Source: Solirubrobacterales bacterium
Lineage (GTDB): Bacteria > Actinomycetota > Thermoleophilia > Solirubrobacterales > 70-9
Direction of reading: 5' to 3'
DNA: 64,000 bases
NCBI GenBank assembly: GCA_035573435.1
Contig: DATMZR010000006.1
Coordinates: 186,001-250,000 of the forward strand
The notes under the pieces were generated by a model. That model ran no database searches, was not told where the DNA came from, and saw only the letters and a list, made by a program, of their open reading frames with translations. The translations under genes and the position numbers were made by a program. Below, piece after piece: positions 36,376-48,648 of the stretch. Each line of letters starts with the position of its first letter. Positions within the stretch are counted from its first letter, which is position 1.

Positions 36376-36759
36376 CTACTTGACCAGCCCGATCACGTGA
36401 CCCTCGGGATCGGTGAACAGGGCGATCTCGATGTTCGCCTCCGGAATCTTGTCCGGGCCCATCATCCGCGTTCCGCCGAGGCTCTCTGCCTTCGCCAGCG
36501 CAGCCTCCACATCGGGGACCTCGACGTAGAAGGTGACGTGGCCCTCGTATCCCTCGGGCCCGGTACCTACGCCGCCTCCGATTCCGACCCCGTCGGCGTT
36601 CGTGTTCCCGTTGCGCGGGAGGACCGCGTAGTTCGTCGGCCCCATCACGTCGCCGAACTCCCAGCCGAAAAGCTCCGAGTAGTAGCTGCGAAGCCCCTCG
36701 CCGTCCTTGCCGACCACTTCGAAGTGGACCACTGGCTGTCCCGTCCCGTCTCCTTCCAT
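36376..36759 (-). CDS. VOC-family protein
   Basis: Single-domain vicinal-oxygen-chelate protein, 127 residues. VVHFEVVGKDGEGLRSYYSELFGWEF is the typical first strand-helix unit, HVTFYVEVPDVEAALAKAESLG the second, and IEIALFTDPEGHVIGLVK the last with the metal-site region. The closest look-alikes are 27-kDa-antigen/CFP30B-type halves in actinobacteria. Substrate unknown. Convergent with the crotonase gene and divergent from the ROK kinase gene. Confidence 0.83.
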   Translation of the reverse strand: MEGDGTGQPVVHFEVVGKDGEGLRSYYSELFGWEFGDVMGPTNYAVLPRNGNTNADGVGIGGGVGTGPEGYEGHVTFYVEVPDVEAALAKAESLGGTRMMGPDKIPEANIEIALFTDPEGHVIGLVK

Positions 36760-36851
36760 TGAGCGCCATTGCGTCGGCGCCTGGTTGCCTCAGCGTATTG
36801 CTATGACCGTGGCCTGCCGCCGGACTCATCGCGCGGCGGCGGAAAGGTAGA

Positions 36852-37862
36852 TTGCGGACGGTGTTCGATGGCCAGCTGATCGGCGTCGATGTGGGCGGCA
36901 CGAAGGTGGCTGTTGCGGCGCTGGAGGACGCCCGGCTGAGCGACTCGTTCGTCACGCCCACCGACGTCACCAGCGCCGAGGGACTGGTGGACGAGATCGT
37001 CGCCGGGGTCGATGCGTTGCGCAGCTCGCGCACGGTCGCCGTCGGCGTCGGTGTTCCGTCGGTGGTCGAGTTCGCAACCGGGCGCGTGCGCTCCAGCGCC
37101 AACCTCCGGCTCGCCGACGTCGATCTTCGCCTCGTGCTCACGGAGCGCCTGGGGCTGCCGGCGTTCGTGGACAACGACGCCACGGTGGCGGCGCTGGCGG
37201 AGGCGTTCGACGATGACGGCCGTTCAGTCGTGCAGAACCTGGTCATGTTCACCGTCGGCACCGGGGTGGGCGGAGGGCTGGTGTTGGGCGGGCGTGTCTA
37301 CAGAGGCACGACCGGCGCCGCCGGCGAGCTCGGCCACACCCTGGTCGGCGTCGATGCGTCCGGGGGCGCGCCGCGGGCGCTCGACTTTCCACAGCCCGGC
37401 TCGCTGGAGTCGCTGGCCGCTGGGCGGGCCCTCGATCACCTTGCGGGTGAGATCGCCGAACGCAGCCCTTCCTCGCCACTTGGGAAGCTCGCGGTGGGTG
37501 GCGGGATGGTCGACGGGAACGCCGCGGTCGACGCGGCGCAGTCAGGCGATTCCGAGGCGACCGAGGCCCTTCGCACGCTCGGGGAGCGCCTCGGGCTCGG
37601 GATCGCCAACGCCCTCAATACGTTCGATCCCGACCTGGTCGCGGTGGGCGGTGGCGTCTCTCGTGCCGGCGATCTGCTCCTCGGCCCGGCCGTGGAGGTG
37701 GCGCGGCGGTTCGCGCTGCCGGGCGTCGGCGAGCGCACGGAGATCAGGCTTGCCCGCTATGGGAGGGAGGCGGGCGTTCGCGGCGCCGCGCTGCTTGCCG
37801 GTCTGGAGCTGGCCGAGGGCGATGCCTCTTTGCCGCCACGACGGGAGGTGGAGCGGGCGTGA
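36852..37862 (+). CDS. ROK-family sugar kinase lacking the zinc motif
   Basis: Probable glucokinase-like protein. The N-terminal phosphate motif IGVDVGGTKVAVAAL (from about residue 10), FVDNDATVAALAEA with the catalytic Asp, and [20 protein letters not shown] match ROK kinases, and GAAGELGHTLV gives the sugar-binding EXGH. The zinc-binding CxCGxxGC that normally follows is missing: the segment runs through LDFPQPGSLESLAAGRAL with no cysteines. 336 residues. TTG start at 36852 after GGAAAGG; a GTG at 36861 is possible. Its stop overlaps zwf (GTGA), placing it at hexose entry. Confidence 0.82.
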   Translation: MRTVFDGQLIGVDVGGTKVAVAALEDARLSDSFVTPTDVTSAEGLVDEIVAGVDALRSSRTVAVGVGVPSVVEFATGRVRSSANLRLADVDLRLVLTERLGLPAFVDNDATVAALAEAFDDDGRSVVQNLVMFTVGTGVGGGLVLGGRVYRGTTGAAGELGHTLVGVDASGGAPRALDFPQPGSLESLAAGRALDHLAGEIAERSPSSPLGKLAVGGGMVDGNAAVDAAQSGDSEATEALRTLGERLGLGIANALNTFDPDLVAVGGGVSRAGDLLLGPAVEVARRFALPGVGERTEIRLARYGREAGVRGAALLAGLELAEGDASLPPRREVERA

Positions 37863-39382
37863 GCGTCGCGACTGCGCCGGCGAACCCGTTCGCCCAGGAC
37901 GTCCAGCAGCCGCTCCCCGATCCCACCACGCTGGTCATCTTCGGCGCCGGGGGGGACCTCGCGTCGCGAAAGCTCCTCCCTGCCGTCTACAACCTGTCGC
38001 TCGCCGGACTGCTCCCCGACCAGATGCGGGTGCTCGGCGTGGCGCGTCGCCACGACGTGCACTCGTTTCGAGCCACCACTCGCGAGGCGATCAAGGCTCA
38101 CTCGCGCACCGGGTTCGACGAGGACGCATGGAAGGCGCTCGAGCCCCGCCTGGAGATCGTCCAGGGTGACTTCTCCCATCCGGAGCTGTTCAAGGCGCTG
38201 GCCGAGCGGTTGGACCGCGACGACGCCCGCCTGGGGCCCACCCAGCGCGTCTTCTACCTGGCCGTCGCCCCGCGCTTCTTCGCGCAGATCGCGAAGGGGT
38301 TGGCGGCGGTTGGGCTGGGCGCCGGCGCCGACCCGCATACCCGCCTGATGATCGAGAAGCCATTCGGCCGCGACCTCGAGTCGGCGCTGGACCTGAACCG
38401 CCAGGTGGCCTCGGCCTTCGACGAGTCGCAGGTGTTCCGCCTGGACCACTATCTGGGCAAGGAGACCGTGCAGAACCTGCAGGTGCTGCGGTTCGCCAAC
38501 GGCATCTTCGAGCCGATCTGGAACCGCCGCTACGTCGAGCACATCCAGATCACGGTCGCCGAGGACCTCGGAATCCAGCATCGCGGCGCCTATTACGACT
38601 CCGCCGGCGCGATTCGAGACGTGATCCAGAACCACGTCATGCAGCTGGTCGCCCTGGTGGGAATGGAGGCCCCGGTGCGATTCGACGCGGACACGATTCG
38701 CGACGAGAAGGTCAAGCTCTTGCGCTCGGTCCGCCGGTACAAGCCCGAGGAGGTCTCCGACTACGCCGTGCGCGGCCAGTACGGGGCCGGCTGGATAGGC
38801 GGAGAGGAAGTCCCCGCCTACCTGGACGAGGACGCCGTCGCCCCGGATTCGCGGACCGAGACCTACGTGGCCATGCGGATCGAGATCGACAACTGGCGTT
38901 GGGCGGGGACGCCGTTCTACGCCCGCACCGGCAAGCGGCTCCCGCGACGGGTCACCGAAATCGCGATCCGCTTCCGGCCCGCGCCGCACCTGCCGTTCGC
39001 GAACGCGGACGTCGGAGACGTGGAACCCAACGAGATGGTGCTCTCCGTGCAGCCCGACGAGGGAGCCTCGCTGCGGCTGGTGGCCAAGGTTCCGGGGCAG
39101 ACGATGAGCGTCAGGCCCGTGCAGATGGAGTTCAAGTACGGGACCTCGTTCCTGGGCGACTCCCCAGAGGCCTACGAGCGGCTGCTCCACGACGCCTTGC
39201 GCGGCGACGCGACGCTGTTCACCCGGGCCGACGAAGTCGAGGCGGAGTGGCGCATCGTGCAGCCCATCCTCGACGCATGGGAATCGGCTCCGGCCCCGGC
39301 CGCGTATGAGGCGGGCAGCCAGGGGCCGAAGCAGGCCGATGAGCTGCTGGCCGTGCGGGGAAGAAGCTGGAGGCAGGTGTGA
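37859..39382 (+). CDS. zwf: Glucose-6-phosphate 1-dehydrogenase
   Basis: First step of the oxidative pentose-phosphate pathway, making 6-phosphogluconolactone and NAD(P)H. The nucleotide motif FGAGGDLASRKLLPAVYNL is near residue 24; the active-site signature RLDHYLGKETVQNL, with the catalytic His and Lys, is near residue 195. FYARTGKRLPRRVTEIAI and GVQ-type C-terminal segments fit. 507 residues, normal. GTG at 37859 overlaps the ROK kinase stop, and its own stop overlaps opcA by 4 nt. Confidence 0.96.
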   Translation: MSVATAPANPFAQDVQQPLPDPTTLVIFGAGGDLASRKLLPAVYNLSLAGLLPDQMRVLGVARRHDVHSFRATTREAIKAHSRTGFDEDAWKALEPRLEIVQGDFSHPELFKALAERLDRDDARLGPTQRVFYLAVAPRFFAQIAKGLAAVGLGAGADPHTRLMIEKPFGRDLESALDLNRQVASAFDESQVFRLDHYLGKETVQNLQVLRFANGIFEPIWNRRYVEHIQITVAEDLGIQHRGAYYDSAGAIRDVIQNHVMQLVALVGMEAPVRFDADTIRDEKVKLLRSVRRYKPEEVSDYAVRGQYGAGWIGGEEVPAYLDEDAVAPDSRTETYVAMRIEIDNWRWAGTPFYARTGKRLPRRVTEIAIRFRPAPHLPFANADVGDVEPNEMVLSVQPDEGASLRLVAKVPGQTMSVRPVQMEFKYGTSFLGDSPEAYERLLHDALRGDATLFTRADEVEAEWRIVQPILDAWESAPAPAAYEAGSQGPKQADELLAVRGRSWRQV

Positions 39383-40389
39383 CGGCGGCGCCGGAGCTCA
39401 GCCGGTGGCGGGGCGAGGACATCCGCCTGGACGCGGTGGTCGCCGAGCTCGCCCGCGTGCACCGCGACCTCCAGGATCGTGGAGACGGGCACGCCTTGGT
39501 CCGGACCCTGAACCTGGTCGTCGCCCCGGCTCCGTCGGCTGCCGCGAAGGTGGTCGACGACGGCCTCGCCGGGCTTGGTGCCCACAGTCCGTCACGGACG
39601 GTCGCTCTGCGACGGCACGAATCGGACCGGCTGGACGCCGAGGTGGTGCTGGAGTGCGAGCAAGCCGGCGCTGCCGGCAGGATGGGCGTCTGCCACGATC
39701 GGGTGACGCTGGTCGGCGACGACTCTCGCCTTGAGCACGCGGCCTCGCTTCTCGCTCCCCTGCTGCTCAGCGACCTGCCGGCCGTCCTCTGGCTCCCGCC
39801 CGGATCCCGGATCCCGGACAGCCGCCTGCTCGAACGCGTCCACCAGGTCCTGGTCGACTCCACCGCCGGCGACGGCTCCGACCTTCCTCTTCTCGAGGAG
39901 CTGACCGGGAGCGTCCGCGTGCACGACCTCGCCTGGGGCCGGCTGGAGTTCTGGCGGGCCGCCACCGCGGCCGCCTTCGCGCCTCCCGAGCGACGGGCGC
40001 TGCTGTCCCGGATCACGCATCTCGACGTCCGCTACCAAGGAGACACCCTGGCCGCCGGATTGCTCTTGGCCGGATGGGTGACAGCCCGGGCAGGCTGGCG
40101 CCCCGGCGCGCTCGAGCGAGTCGATGGCCGCGCGCACGCGCAGGTCGCGCGACCCGACGGCGGGCAGGTGGCGCTGTTGCTGACGCGCGACGCCGAAGCG
40201 CGAGGGTGCGGAGGGATCGAGATGCTGACCTTTCGGTCCGATGCGGAGGAGGTGAGCATTGGTCGCGGCGCCGCCACCAGCCACCTGCGGGACCTGTTTG
40301 CCGAGGCTTTGCAGCCGATGCCCTCGTTTGTCCGCGGCTACGCGGAGAGCCTCAAGGCCGCCACCGCAATGCTCGCCCAGGCGGCCTAG
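39379..40389 (+). CDS. opcA: Glucose-6-phosphate dehydrogenase assembly protein OpcA
   Basis: Partner protein needed for full activity of glucose-6-phosphate dehydrogenase in actinobacteria and cyanobacteria. Seen: an N-terminal domain with VRTLNLVVAP, then RMGVCHDRVTL, the conserved LLLSDLPAVLWLPP segment, VDSTAGDG, VHDLAWGRLEFWR and DVRYQGDTLAAGLLLAGWV. 336 residues. GTG at 39379 overlaps zwf. Its TAG interlocks with the stop of the convergent ROK gene (CTAG), and a hairpin follows directly. Confidence 0.92.
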   Translation: MTAAPELSRWRGEDIRLDAVVAELARVHRDLQDRGDGHALVRTLNLVVAPAPSAAAKVVDDGLAGLGAHSPSRTVALRRHESDRLDAEVVLECEQAGAAGRMGVCHDRVTLVGDDSRLEHAASLLAPLLLSDLPAVLWLPPGSRIPDSRLLERVHQVLVDSTAGDGSDLPLLEELTGSVRVHDLAWGRLEFWRAATAAAFAPPERRALLSRITHLDVRYQGDTLAAGLLLAGWVTARAGWRPGALERVDGRAHAQVARPDGGQVALLLTRDAEARGCGGIEMLTFRSDAEEVSIGRGAATSHLRDLFAEALQPMPSFVRGYAESLKAATAMLAQAA

Positions 40390-41342
40390 CGCTTCGCCTG
40401 AAGCGCGGCGCCGATCGCGCCGCCCAGGTCGCCGAGGGCGGCGACCTTCACCGCGGGCGGGTTGTCGTCATTGAACAGGTGCTTGCCCATCTCCTCGACG
40501 ATCCGCTTCGTATAGGGCTCGCCGAGCCGCGTCCCGATGCCTCCCCCGATGATCACCGCCTCGACGTCGAGCAGGTTGACCACCGAGGCGATACCCGTTC
40601 CGAGTGCTTCCACGGCGCGATCGATCAACTCAGTGGCCAGCGGGTCCTTGGCCTCGAGAGCGCGTTCCCAGATCCCGCTCGTCAGTCGGTCGCGCCCGTG
40701 CTTTTCCATGATCTTGAACAGGTCGGTCTTGTGGCCCTGCTCGTGCTTTCGTCGCGCCCGTGCCTCCATGGCCGCGCGGCCCGCGTAGGCCTCCAGGCAG
40801 CCGCGTCGCCCGCAGGGGCAAGCCGCGCCCCCCATCTTGACCACCATGTGGCCGATCTCGCCGGCTTCGCCTCGTCCCAGCCAGGGCTTGCCGTCAAGCA
40901 CCAGGCCGCCGCCGACCCCGGTGCCCCAGAAGACGCCCACCAATGACTTGTATGGACGGCCAGCGCCCAGGCGGAACTCCCCCTCCGTGGCGACCTGGAC
41001 GTCGTTTCCGACCTGAACCGGCACCCCGAGATGCTCGCGGAGCCAGGGCCCAAGCTTGAACGCACGCTCCCAGTCCGGCAGGTTCCGCGCCTGCGAGACG
41101 GTTCCGGTGCGTCCATTGACGAGCCCCGGGGAGCCCACTCCGACTCCAGCCAGCTCGCCCGGCTCCACTCCCGCGGCCTCGGCCGCCTCCCGCAGCGCCT
41201 CGGCCATCTGCTCAACGACTCCCTTGGGGCCGCCCGTCGTCGGGGTCGGGCGGCGCGCCTCGCCGAGCACCTTCCACCTGCCGTCGACGACCACGGTCTG
41301 AATCTTGGTGCCACCAAGGTCGATGCCGCCCCGAGCGATCAT
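40386..41342 (-). CDS. ROK-family glucokinase (zinc-containing type)
   Basis: Canonical ROK kinase, probably acting on glucose or a related hexose. [17 protein letters not shown] binds phosphate, [16 protein letters not shown] holds the catalytic Asp, [14 protein letters not shown] follows, then GEIGHMVV and the complete zinc motif [16 protein letters not shown]. An insertion with EHQGH-like charged residues (about 195-230) is present in polyphosphate-type relatives as well, so donor specificity is open. 318 residues from ATG 41342, which overlaps the pgi stop by 4 nt. Last gene of the leftward carbon operon. Confidence 0.88.
   Translation of the reverse strand: MIARGGIDLGGTKIQTVVVDGRWKVLGEARRPTPTTGGPKGVVEQMAEALREAAEAAGVEPGELAGVGVGSPGLVNGRTGTVSQARNLPDWERAFKLGPWLREHLGVPVQVGNDVQVATEGEFRLGAGRPYKSLVGVFWGTGVGGGLVLDGKPWLGRGEAGEIGHMVVKMGGAACPCGRRGCLEAYAGRAAMEARARRKHEQGHKTDLFKIMEKHGRDRLTSGIWERALEAKDPLATELIDRAVEALGTGIASVVNLLDVEAVIIGGGIGTRLGEPYTKRIVEEMGKHLFNDDNPPAVKVAALGDLGGAIGAALQAKR
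40389..40406. terminator. Hairpin at the meeting point of the two sugar-metabolism operons
   Basis: GCGCTTC-GCCT-GAAGCGC, a perfect 7-bp stem, begins at the last base of the opcA stop codon and lies in the final codons of the opposing ROK gene. It may end both transcripts, but codon constraint could also explain it. Confidence 0.35.
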
Positions 41343-42973
41343 CCTCGAAGCCCACGGTAGCGGCGAATCAGCGCGTTGGTGGAGCTGTCGTGGGCGAGCT
41401 CGGGCTCGGTGTCGGCCTCGAGCTCGGGGACGATCCGCTTGGCCAGGGCCTTGCCGAGCTCCACCCCCCACTGGTCGAAGGAGTCGATGCCCCACACGGA
41501 GCCCTGGGTGAAGACGCTGTGCTCGTACAGCGCCACGAGCGAGCCCAGGCACTCGGGCGTGAGCCGCTCGGCAAGAATCGTGTTCGAGGGGCGGTTGCCC
41601 TCGAAGGTTCGATGGGGGACGAGCTCCTCAGGCGTCCCCTCCTTGCGCACCTCGTCCGGCGTCTTCCCGAATGCCAACGCCTCGGTCTGCGCCAATACGT
41701 TGGCGACCAGCAGGTCGTGGTGCCGGCCCAGGGGGTTGAGCGAGCGGCCAAAGCCGATGAAGTCACACGGGATGAGCTTCGTTCCCTGGTGGATCAGTTG
41801 GTAGAAGGAATGCTGGCCGTTGGTCCCGGGCTCGCCCCACCAGACGGCTCCGGTTTCCCACTCCACCGCCTCGCCGTCCAGCGTCACGTGCTTGCCATTC
41901 GATTCCATCGTCAGCTGCTGGAGGTAGGCCGGGAACCGGTGCAGGTACTGGTCGTAGGGCAGAACCGCGACCGTCTGCGCGCCGAAGAAGTTTCCGTACC
42001 AAACAGCCAGTAGGCCCAGCAATGCAGGCAGGTTGTGCTCGAGTGGCGTTTGGAGGAAGTGCTCGTCCATGGCGTGGAAGCCACCGAGCATCTCGGCGAA
42101 CCTCTCGGGCCCGATCGCCAGCATGGTCGAGAGCCCGATCGCCGAGTCCATGGAGTAGCGCCCGCCCACCCAGTCCCAAAAGCCGAACATCTGGTTCGTG
42201 TCGATGCCGAACCCGGCGACTCCCTCGGCGTTGGTCGACACCGCCACGAAGTGTTTCGCGATCGCGGCCTCGTCACCGAGGCCGGCGAGCACCCACTCGC
42301 GTGCTGTGATGGCGTTGGTCATCGTCTCGAGGGTCGTGAAGGTCTTGGAGCAGACGATGAACAGCGTCTCCGCCGGGTCGAGGCCGCGGGTCGCCTCGGC
42401 GAAGTCGGTGCCGTCGACATTGGACACGAAGCGAAAACCCATCTCGCGGGACGCGTAGTGACGGAGCGCCTCGTACGCCATCACCGGCCCCAGGTCCGAG
42501 CCGCCGATCCCGATGTTGACCACGTTGCGGATCGGCTTGCCGGTGTGGCCGCGCCACTCGCCAGCTCGGACACGTTCGCAGAACTCGCTCATCCGGTCGA
42601 GCACTCGGTGCACCTCGCGGACCACGTCGACCCCGTCGACAAGAAGTGAACGATCGCGCGGCATCCGTAGCGCCACGTGAAGGACCGAGCGCTGCTCGGA
42701 GACGTTGATCCGCTCGCCCGCGAACATCGCGGCGCGGCGCTCGGGCAAGCCGCACTCCTCGGCAAGGCTGACCAACAGCCGCAGCGTCTCGTCCGTGGCG
42801 CGGTTCTTCGAGTAGTCCAGGTAAAGGCCCGCGCCCTCGGCGCTCATCCGCTCGCCACGCGCCGGGTCCTGCGCGAACAGGGTGCGCAGGTGCAGGCCCC
42901 CGACCTCATCCAGATGACGCTTCAGCGCGGTCCACGCGGGCCGCCGGGTGAGTGGGGTGGTCGGGGAGGCCAC
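41339..42973 (-). CDS. pgi: Glucose-6-phosphate isomerase
   Basis: Interconverts glucose 6-phosphate and fructose 6-phosphate. Both family signatures are visible: [18 protein letters not shown] with [15 protein letters not shown] nearby, and [18 protein letters not shown] near residue 380. 544 residues, typical of the long bacterial form. The frame is open far upstream into pgl, but the GTG at 42973 sits 14 nt after the pgl stop and starts the normal N-terminus. Coupled to the ROK gene by ATGA. Confidence 0.94.
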   Translation of the reverse strand: MASPTTPLTRRPAWTALKRHLDEVGGLHLRTLFAQDPARGERMSAEGAGLYLDYSKNRATDETLRLLVSLAEECGLPERRAAMFAGERINVSEQRSVLHVALRMPRDRSLLVDGVDVVREVHRVLDRMSEFCERVRAGEWRGHTGKPIRNVVNIGIGGSDLGPVMAYEALRHYASREMGFRFVSNVDGTDFAEATRGLDPAETLFIVCSKTFTTLETMTNAITAREWVLAGLGDEAAIAKHFVAVSTNAEGVAGFGIDTNQMFGFWDWVGGRYSMDSAIGLSTMLAIGPERFAEMLGGFHAMDEHFLQTPLEHNLPALLGLLAVWYGNFFGAQTVAVLPYDQYLHRFPAYLQQLTMESNGKHVTLDGEAVEWETGAVWWGEPGTNGQHSFYQLIHQGTKLIPCDFIGFGRSLNPLGRHHDLLVANVLAQTEALAFGKTPDEVRKEGTPEELVPHRTFEGNRPSNTILAERLTPECLGSLVALYEHSVFTQGSVWGIDSFDQWGVELGKALAKRIVPELEADTEPELAHDSSTNALIRRYRGLRG

Positions 42974-42987
42974 TTCGTCGTGCCCGT

Positions 42988-43710
42988 CTATCCCGGCCAG
43001 GTGGCCTCCACCGAGAGCTCGCCGGCGGCGGGCTGGTCCAGGATCAACTCCAGCGACCCGTCGGCGAGCAGGCTTGCGGGCACGCCCGGATCGGGACCGG
43101 CCAAAGCCGCGGCCGCGGCCCGCGCCTTGCCCTCGCCTACCGCCAGGACGACCCTGGAGCGGGCCGCCCGGAGCATGTCGATCGTCAGGGTTACTCGGTC
43201 GGGGGGCGGCTTGGGCGCGTCGTGGACCGCAACGCAGACCTCGCCCCGAGCCTCCAATGTCGGCGCGTGAGGGAAGAGTGAGGCTGTGTGCCCGTCCTCG
43301 CCCAGCCCGAGGAGCGCGAGGTCGAGCTCGGGCAAGCCGGTCGGGCCCGGCGGGATGTGCTCCCGGATCTCGCGCGCGTAGCCGCTCGCAGCCTCCTCCG
43401 CCGATCCGCCGGTCGGAACGGCGTGTGCTGTGGCCCCGGCCTGCACCAGGGTCTCGTTCACCAGCCGGTAGTTCGACTCCGGGTCGTCGGGCGGCACCAG
43501 GCGCTCGTCGCCGAGCCACAGCTCGATTCCTTGCCAGTGGTCCACCAGGGTGGCAAGCCGCTCATAGGCGTCGCGCGGCGTCTTGCTGCCGGCCAGGGAC
43601 AGGTGCACCGTCCGGCCATCCCGCTTCCCCGCTGCGATCGCACCAGCAAGCCGCTTGGCGGCCAGGTCGGTCGCCTCCCGGGCGCTCTCGGTGACCGTCA
43701 CCCGGGCCAC
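42988..43710 (-). CDS. pgl: 6-phosphogluconolactonase
   Basis: Hydrolyses 6-phosphogluconolactone, second step of the oxidative pentose-phosphate pathway. Family features: [14 protein letters not shown] near residue 39, [19 protein letters not shown] near 65 and [17 protein letters not shown] near 130. 240 residues, standard DevB/SOL size. GTG start at 43710, 4 nt after the gnd stop region; pgi follows after 14 nt. Its neighbour gnd uses the product. Confidence 0.93.
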   Translation of the reverse strand: MARVTVTESAREATDLAAKRLAGAIAAGKRDGRTVHLSLAGSKTPRDAYERLATLVDHWQGIELWLGDERLVPPDDPESNYRLVNETLVQAGATAHAVPTGGSAEEAASGYAREIREHIPPGPTGLPELDLALLGLGEDGHTASLFPHAPTLEARGEVCVAVHDAPKPPPDRVTLTIDMLRAARSRVVLAVGEGKARAAAAALAGPDPGVPASLLADGSLELILDQPAAGELSVEATWPG

Positions 43711-43714
43711 GCCG

Positions 43715-44731
43715 TTACCGCGCCGCCTTCTCGACGTGACCTCCGAACTGCTGCCGCATCGCCGAGAGCACCTTGTCGGCGAAGTCGTCGAGGCCGCGGG
43801 AGGCGAAGCGCGAGTAGAGCGCCATGCTGAGCACCGGAGCCGGCACGCCCTCCTCGATCGCCGCGATCGACGTCCAGCGCCCCTCGCCCGAGTCGGAGAC
43901 GCGCCCCGCGTAATCGGACAGGTCCGGCGATTCCTGGAGCGCCTGCGCTGTCAGGTCCAGGAGCCAGGAGCCGATGACGCTGCCCCGGCGCCAAACCTCC
44001 GCGACCTCGGGTAGGTCGAGGTCGTATTGATAGTGCTCGGGATGCTCCAGCGGGGCGGTCTCGGCGTCGACCTCTCGCTGGGTCCTCCCGATGTTGGCGT
44101 TCCGCAGGATGTTCAGTCCCTCGGCGTAGGCCGCCATAACGCCGTACTCGATTCCGTTGTGGACCATCTTCACGAAGTGCCCCGCGCCGCTCGGGCCGCA
44201 GTGGAGGTAGCCCTGCTCCGCCTCCGTCGGCTCCCCATCGCGGCCGGGCGTGCGGGCCGCGGAGTCCACTCCGGGGGCGAGAGAGGCAAAGATTGGCTCC
44301 AGGCGGCTGACCGCCTGGTCGGGCCCGCCGATCATCAGGCAATAGCCCCGCTCGAGCCCCCAGACGCCGCCGCTCGTGCCCGTGTCGATGTAGTCGATCT
44401 GTTGCTCGGCCAGGCGCGCGGACCGGTCGAGGTCGTCCCGGTAATAGGAGTTTCCGCCGTCGATCACCGCGTCGCCTGCCTCGAGCAGCGGGTCCAGCGA
44501 GTCGAGCGTCTGGTCGACGACGGCGGCGGGCACCATCAGCCAGACGGAGCGCGGGGGCTCGAGCTTGCCGACCAGGTCCTCGAATGAGTCCGCGCCAACA
44601 GCGCCCTCGTCCGCTATCCGCTGCACCGCACCGGAGTCCAGGTCGAAGACCACGCACTCGTGGTCTGCCCGCATCAGGCGCCGCACCATGTTGGCGCCCA
44701 TGCGCCCCAGTCCGATCATTCCGAGTTGCAT
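43715..44731 (-). CDS. gnd: 6-phosphogluconate dehydrogenase, decarboxylating (short type)
   Basis: Oxidatively decarboxylates 6-phosphogluconate to ribulose 5-phosphate. [19 protein letters not shown] is the dinucleotide motif; [33 protein letters not shown] and the catalytic [16 protein letters not shown] are all present. At 338 residues it is the short class, which is often NAD-dependent; an Asp at the cofactor-ribose position (VVFDLDS) agrees with NAD, by inference. AAAGGAG precedes ATG 44731. Confidence 0.93.
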   Translation of the reverse strand: MQLGMIGLGRMGANMVRRLMRADHECVVFDLDSGAVQRIADEGAVGADSFEDLVGKLEPPRSVWLMVPAAVVDQTLDSLDPLLEAGDAVIDGGNSYYRDDLDRSARLAEQQIDYIDTGTSGGVWGLERGYCLMIGGPDQAVSRLEPIFASLAPGVDSAARTPGRDGEPTEAEQGYLHCGPSGAGHFVKMVHNGIEYGVMAAYAEGLNILRNANIGRTQREVDAETAPLEHPEHYQYDLDLPEVAEVWRRGSVIGSWLLDLTAQALQESPDLSDYAGRVSDSGEGRWTSIAAIEEGVPAPVLSMALYSRFASRGLDDFADKVLSAMRQQFGGHVEKAAR

Positions 44732-44783
44732 TGCCAGGCTCCTTTCTGGGGATCAGGACCGCCAGCGGCCCGGCGCCGGGACC

Positions 44784-45862
44784 TCACCCGGTCGCGGCGA
44801 GCTTGCGGCTCTTGCTCTCGATCGACTGCATCAACTCGCTCCAGGACGCGTCGAACGCCTTGGCGCCTTCGTGCTGAAGGCGCGCCGCCAGCGCGGCCAC
44901 CTCGATGCCGGCGGCCTCGAACTCGGCCAGCACCTGCCCCGCGTCGCCGCCGTCCGTCGGCAGGGGCTCCCCGACCTCCCCCTGTTCGGCGAAGGCGAGC
45001 AGGGTCTTGTCCGGCATCGTGTTGATGGTGAACGGGGCCGCCAGCGCCTCGATGTAGAGCGCGTCGGAGGCCTCGGGATCCTTGGTGCCGGTGCTCGCCC
45101 AGAGGAGGCGCTGGGGACGGGCGCCCTCGTTGGCGAGGCGCTGCCAGCGCTCGGAGTCGAGCAGCTCGCGATAAATGCGATACGCGTCCTTGGCGACGGC
45201 GATCCCGAGCTGGTTGCGAAGCTCCGCCGGCGCTTCGTCCGCGACCGCCACGTCCCAGCGGCTGATGAAGATCGAGGCAACCGAGGGCACCGCCGGGTCG
45301 AGCCCCGCCTCGATCCGTCGCTCCACTCCGCGCATGTACGCCTCCGCGGAGCCCAGGTACTGGTCGGCCGAGAACAGCAGCGTGACGTTGACGGGCGTGC
45401 CCGCGAAGATCGATTCCTCGATTGCCACGCGCCCCGCCTCGGTGCCCGGGATCTTGATGAAGATGTTCGTGGCCGCGCGTGAGTGCAAGTCGGCCACCTG
45501 TGCGATGGTGCCTTTCGCGTCGTCCGCCAGCAGCGGCGAGACCTCGAGCGAGACCCAGCCATCGACGCCGTCGGTCCGCCGGTTGATCGGCTCGAACATG
45601 CTCGCTGCTTCGCGTAGGTCCGTCAGCGCAAGCTCGAAGAACCGCTGCTCGGGCTCCAGGCCCTTCTCGTGGAGCTCGACGATCTGCTCGTCGTAGGCTT
45701 CGCCCTGGCTGATCGCCTTGTCGAAGATGGTCGGGTTGGAGGTCAGCCCGGTGATCGAGAGCTCATCGATGTAGCGCCGCAGCGTGCCGTCGTGGAGCAT
45801 CGTCCGAGTGATGTTGTCGAGCCAGAGGCTCTGCCCCAGCTCGTGGAGCGACTGCGTCGGCT

Positions 45863-45866
<4 letters not shown>
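44784..45866 (-). CDS. tal: Transaldolase (actinobacterial long type)
   Basis: Non-oxidative pentose-phosphate enzyme transferring dihydroxyacetone units. GLTSNPTIFDKAIS carries the N-terminal signature; the Schiff-base lysine lies in NIFIKIPGTEAG near residue 137; VNVTLLFSADQYLGSAEAY and LLWASTGTKDPEASDALY match the TalB-like class of actinobacteria. 360 residues. GTG at 45866 overlaps the tkt stop (GTGA), the standard tkt-tal pair. gnd follows after 52 nt. Confidence 0.94.
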
Positions 45867-47911
<2,045 letters not shown>

Positions 47912-47979
47912 CTCTGAGGCCGATGCTAGTGGACGAGCGGCATCGCCCGCCAGGGAGGCGAGCGCGTAGATTCCACGCC

Positions 47980-48639
47980 GTGCCGTCGGGCGCCGATGCC
48001 GAACGAGAGAAGCGAGCCGCCGCTGAAGCGGCTGCGGAGCTGGTTGAGGACGGGATGGCCGTTGGGCTGGGGACGGGCTCCACGGTTGCTCACCTGCTTC
48101 CCGCCCTGGCCGCGCGCGAGTTGGACCTCCGTTGCGTGGCCACATCGCCGGCAACCGAGCGCGAGGCACGCGAGCTGGGGCTCCGGGTCGAGCCGTTCGA
48201 CGAGCTCGACGAGCTCGACATCGCAATCGATGGCGCCGACCAGGTGGCGCCGAACGGATGGCTGGTGAAGGGCGGCGGCGGCGCCCACCTCCGCGAGAAG
48301 ATCGTCGCCGCGGCGGCCGAGCGATTTGTGGTCATCGTCGACTCGGGAAAGCCGGTGGAGGAGCTGTCCCCGCCGGTGCCGCTCGAGCTCCTGTCCTTCG
48401 GGCTCGGGGCGACCCTTCGTGCGCTGGGCCCGGCGGAGCTGCGCGATGCGCCCGCGAGCCCCGACGGTGGCTTGCTGGCCGACTACCTGGGATCGATCGG
48501 CGATCCGGGTGTGCTCGCGGCGCAACTTGCCGCGACCGCGGGGGTGGTCGAGCACGGCCTGTTTGCGCCGGAGCTGGTCAGCGACGTCCTGGTGGGTCGC
48601 GGCGATCAGGTGCAGGAGCTGCGGCCGAGTGCCCAGTAG
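47980..48639 (+). CDS. rpiA: Ribose-5-phosphate isomerase A
   Basis: Interconverts ribulose 5-phosphate and ribose 5-phosphate. The phosphate loop GLGTGSTVAHLL is near residue 31, DIAIDGADQV holds the catalytic aspartates near 85, and LVKGGGGAHLREKIVA the catalytic Glu/Lys near 98. 219 residues, normal. The frame starts further upstream at 47923, but that extension is Arg/Pro-rich and unlike the family, so GTG 47980 is preferred. Divergent from tkt. It completes the pathway in this block except for the epimerase. Confidence 0.92.
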   Translation: MPSGADAEREKRAAAEAAAELVEDGMAVGLGTGSTVAHLLPALAARELDLRCVATSPATEREARELGLRVEPFDELDELDIAIDGADQVAPNGWLVKGGGGAHLREKIVAAAAERFVVIVDSGKPVEELSPPVPLELLSFGLGATLRALGPAELRDAPASPDGGLLADYLGSIGDPGVLAAQLAATAGVVEHGLFAPELVSDVLVGRGDQVQELRPSAQ

Positions 48640-48648
48640 GTAGTCCGG

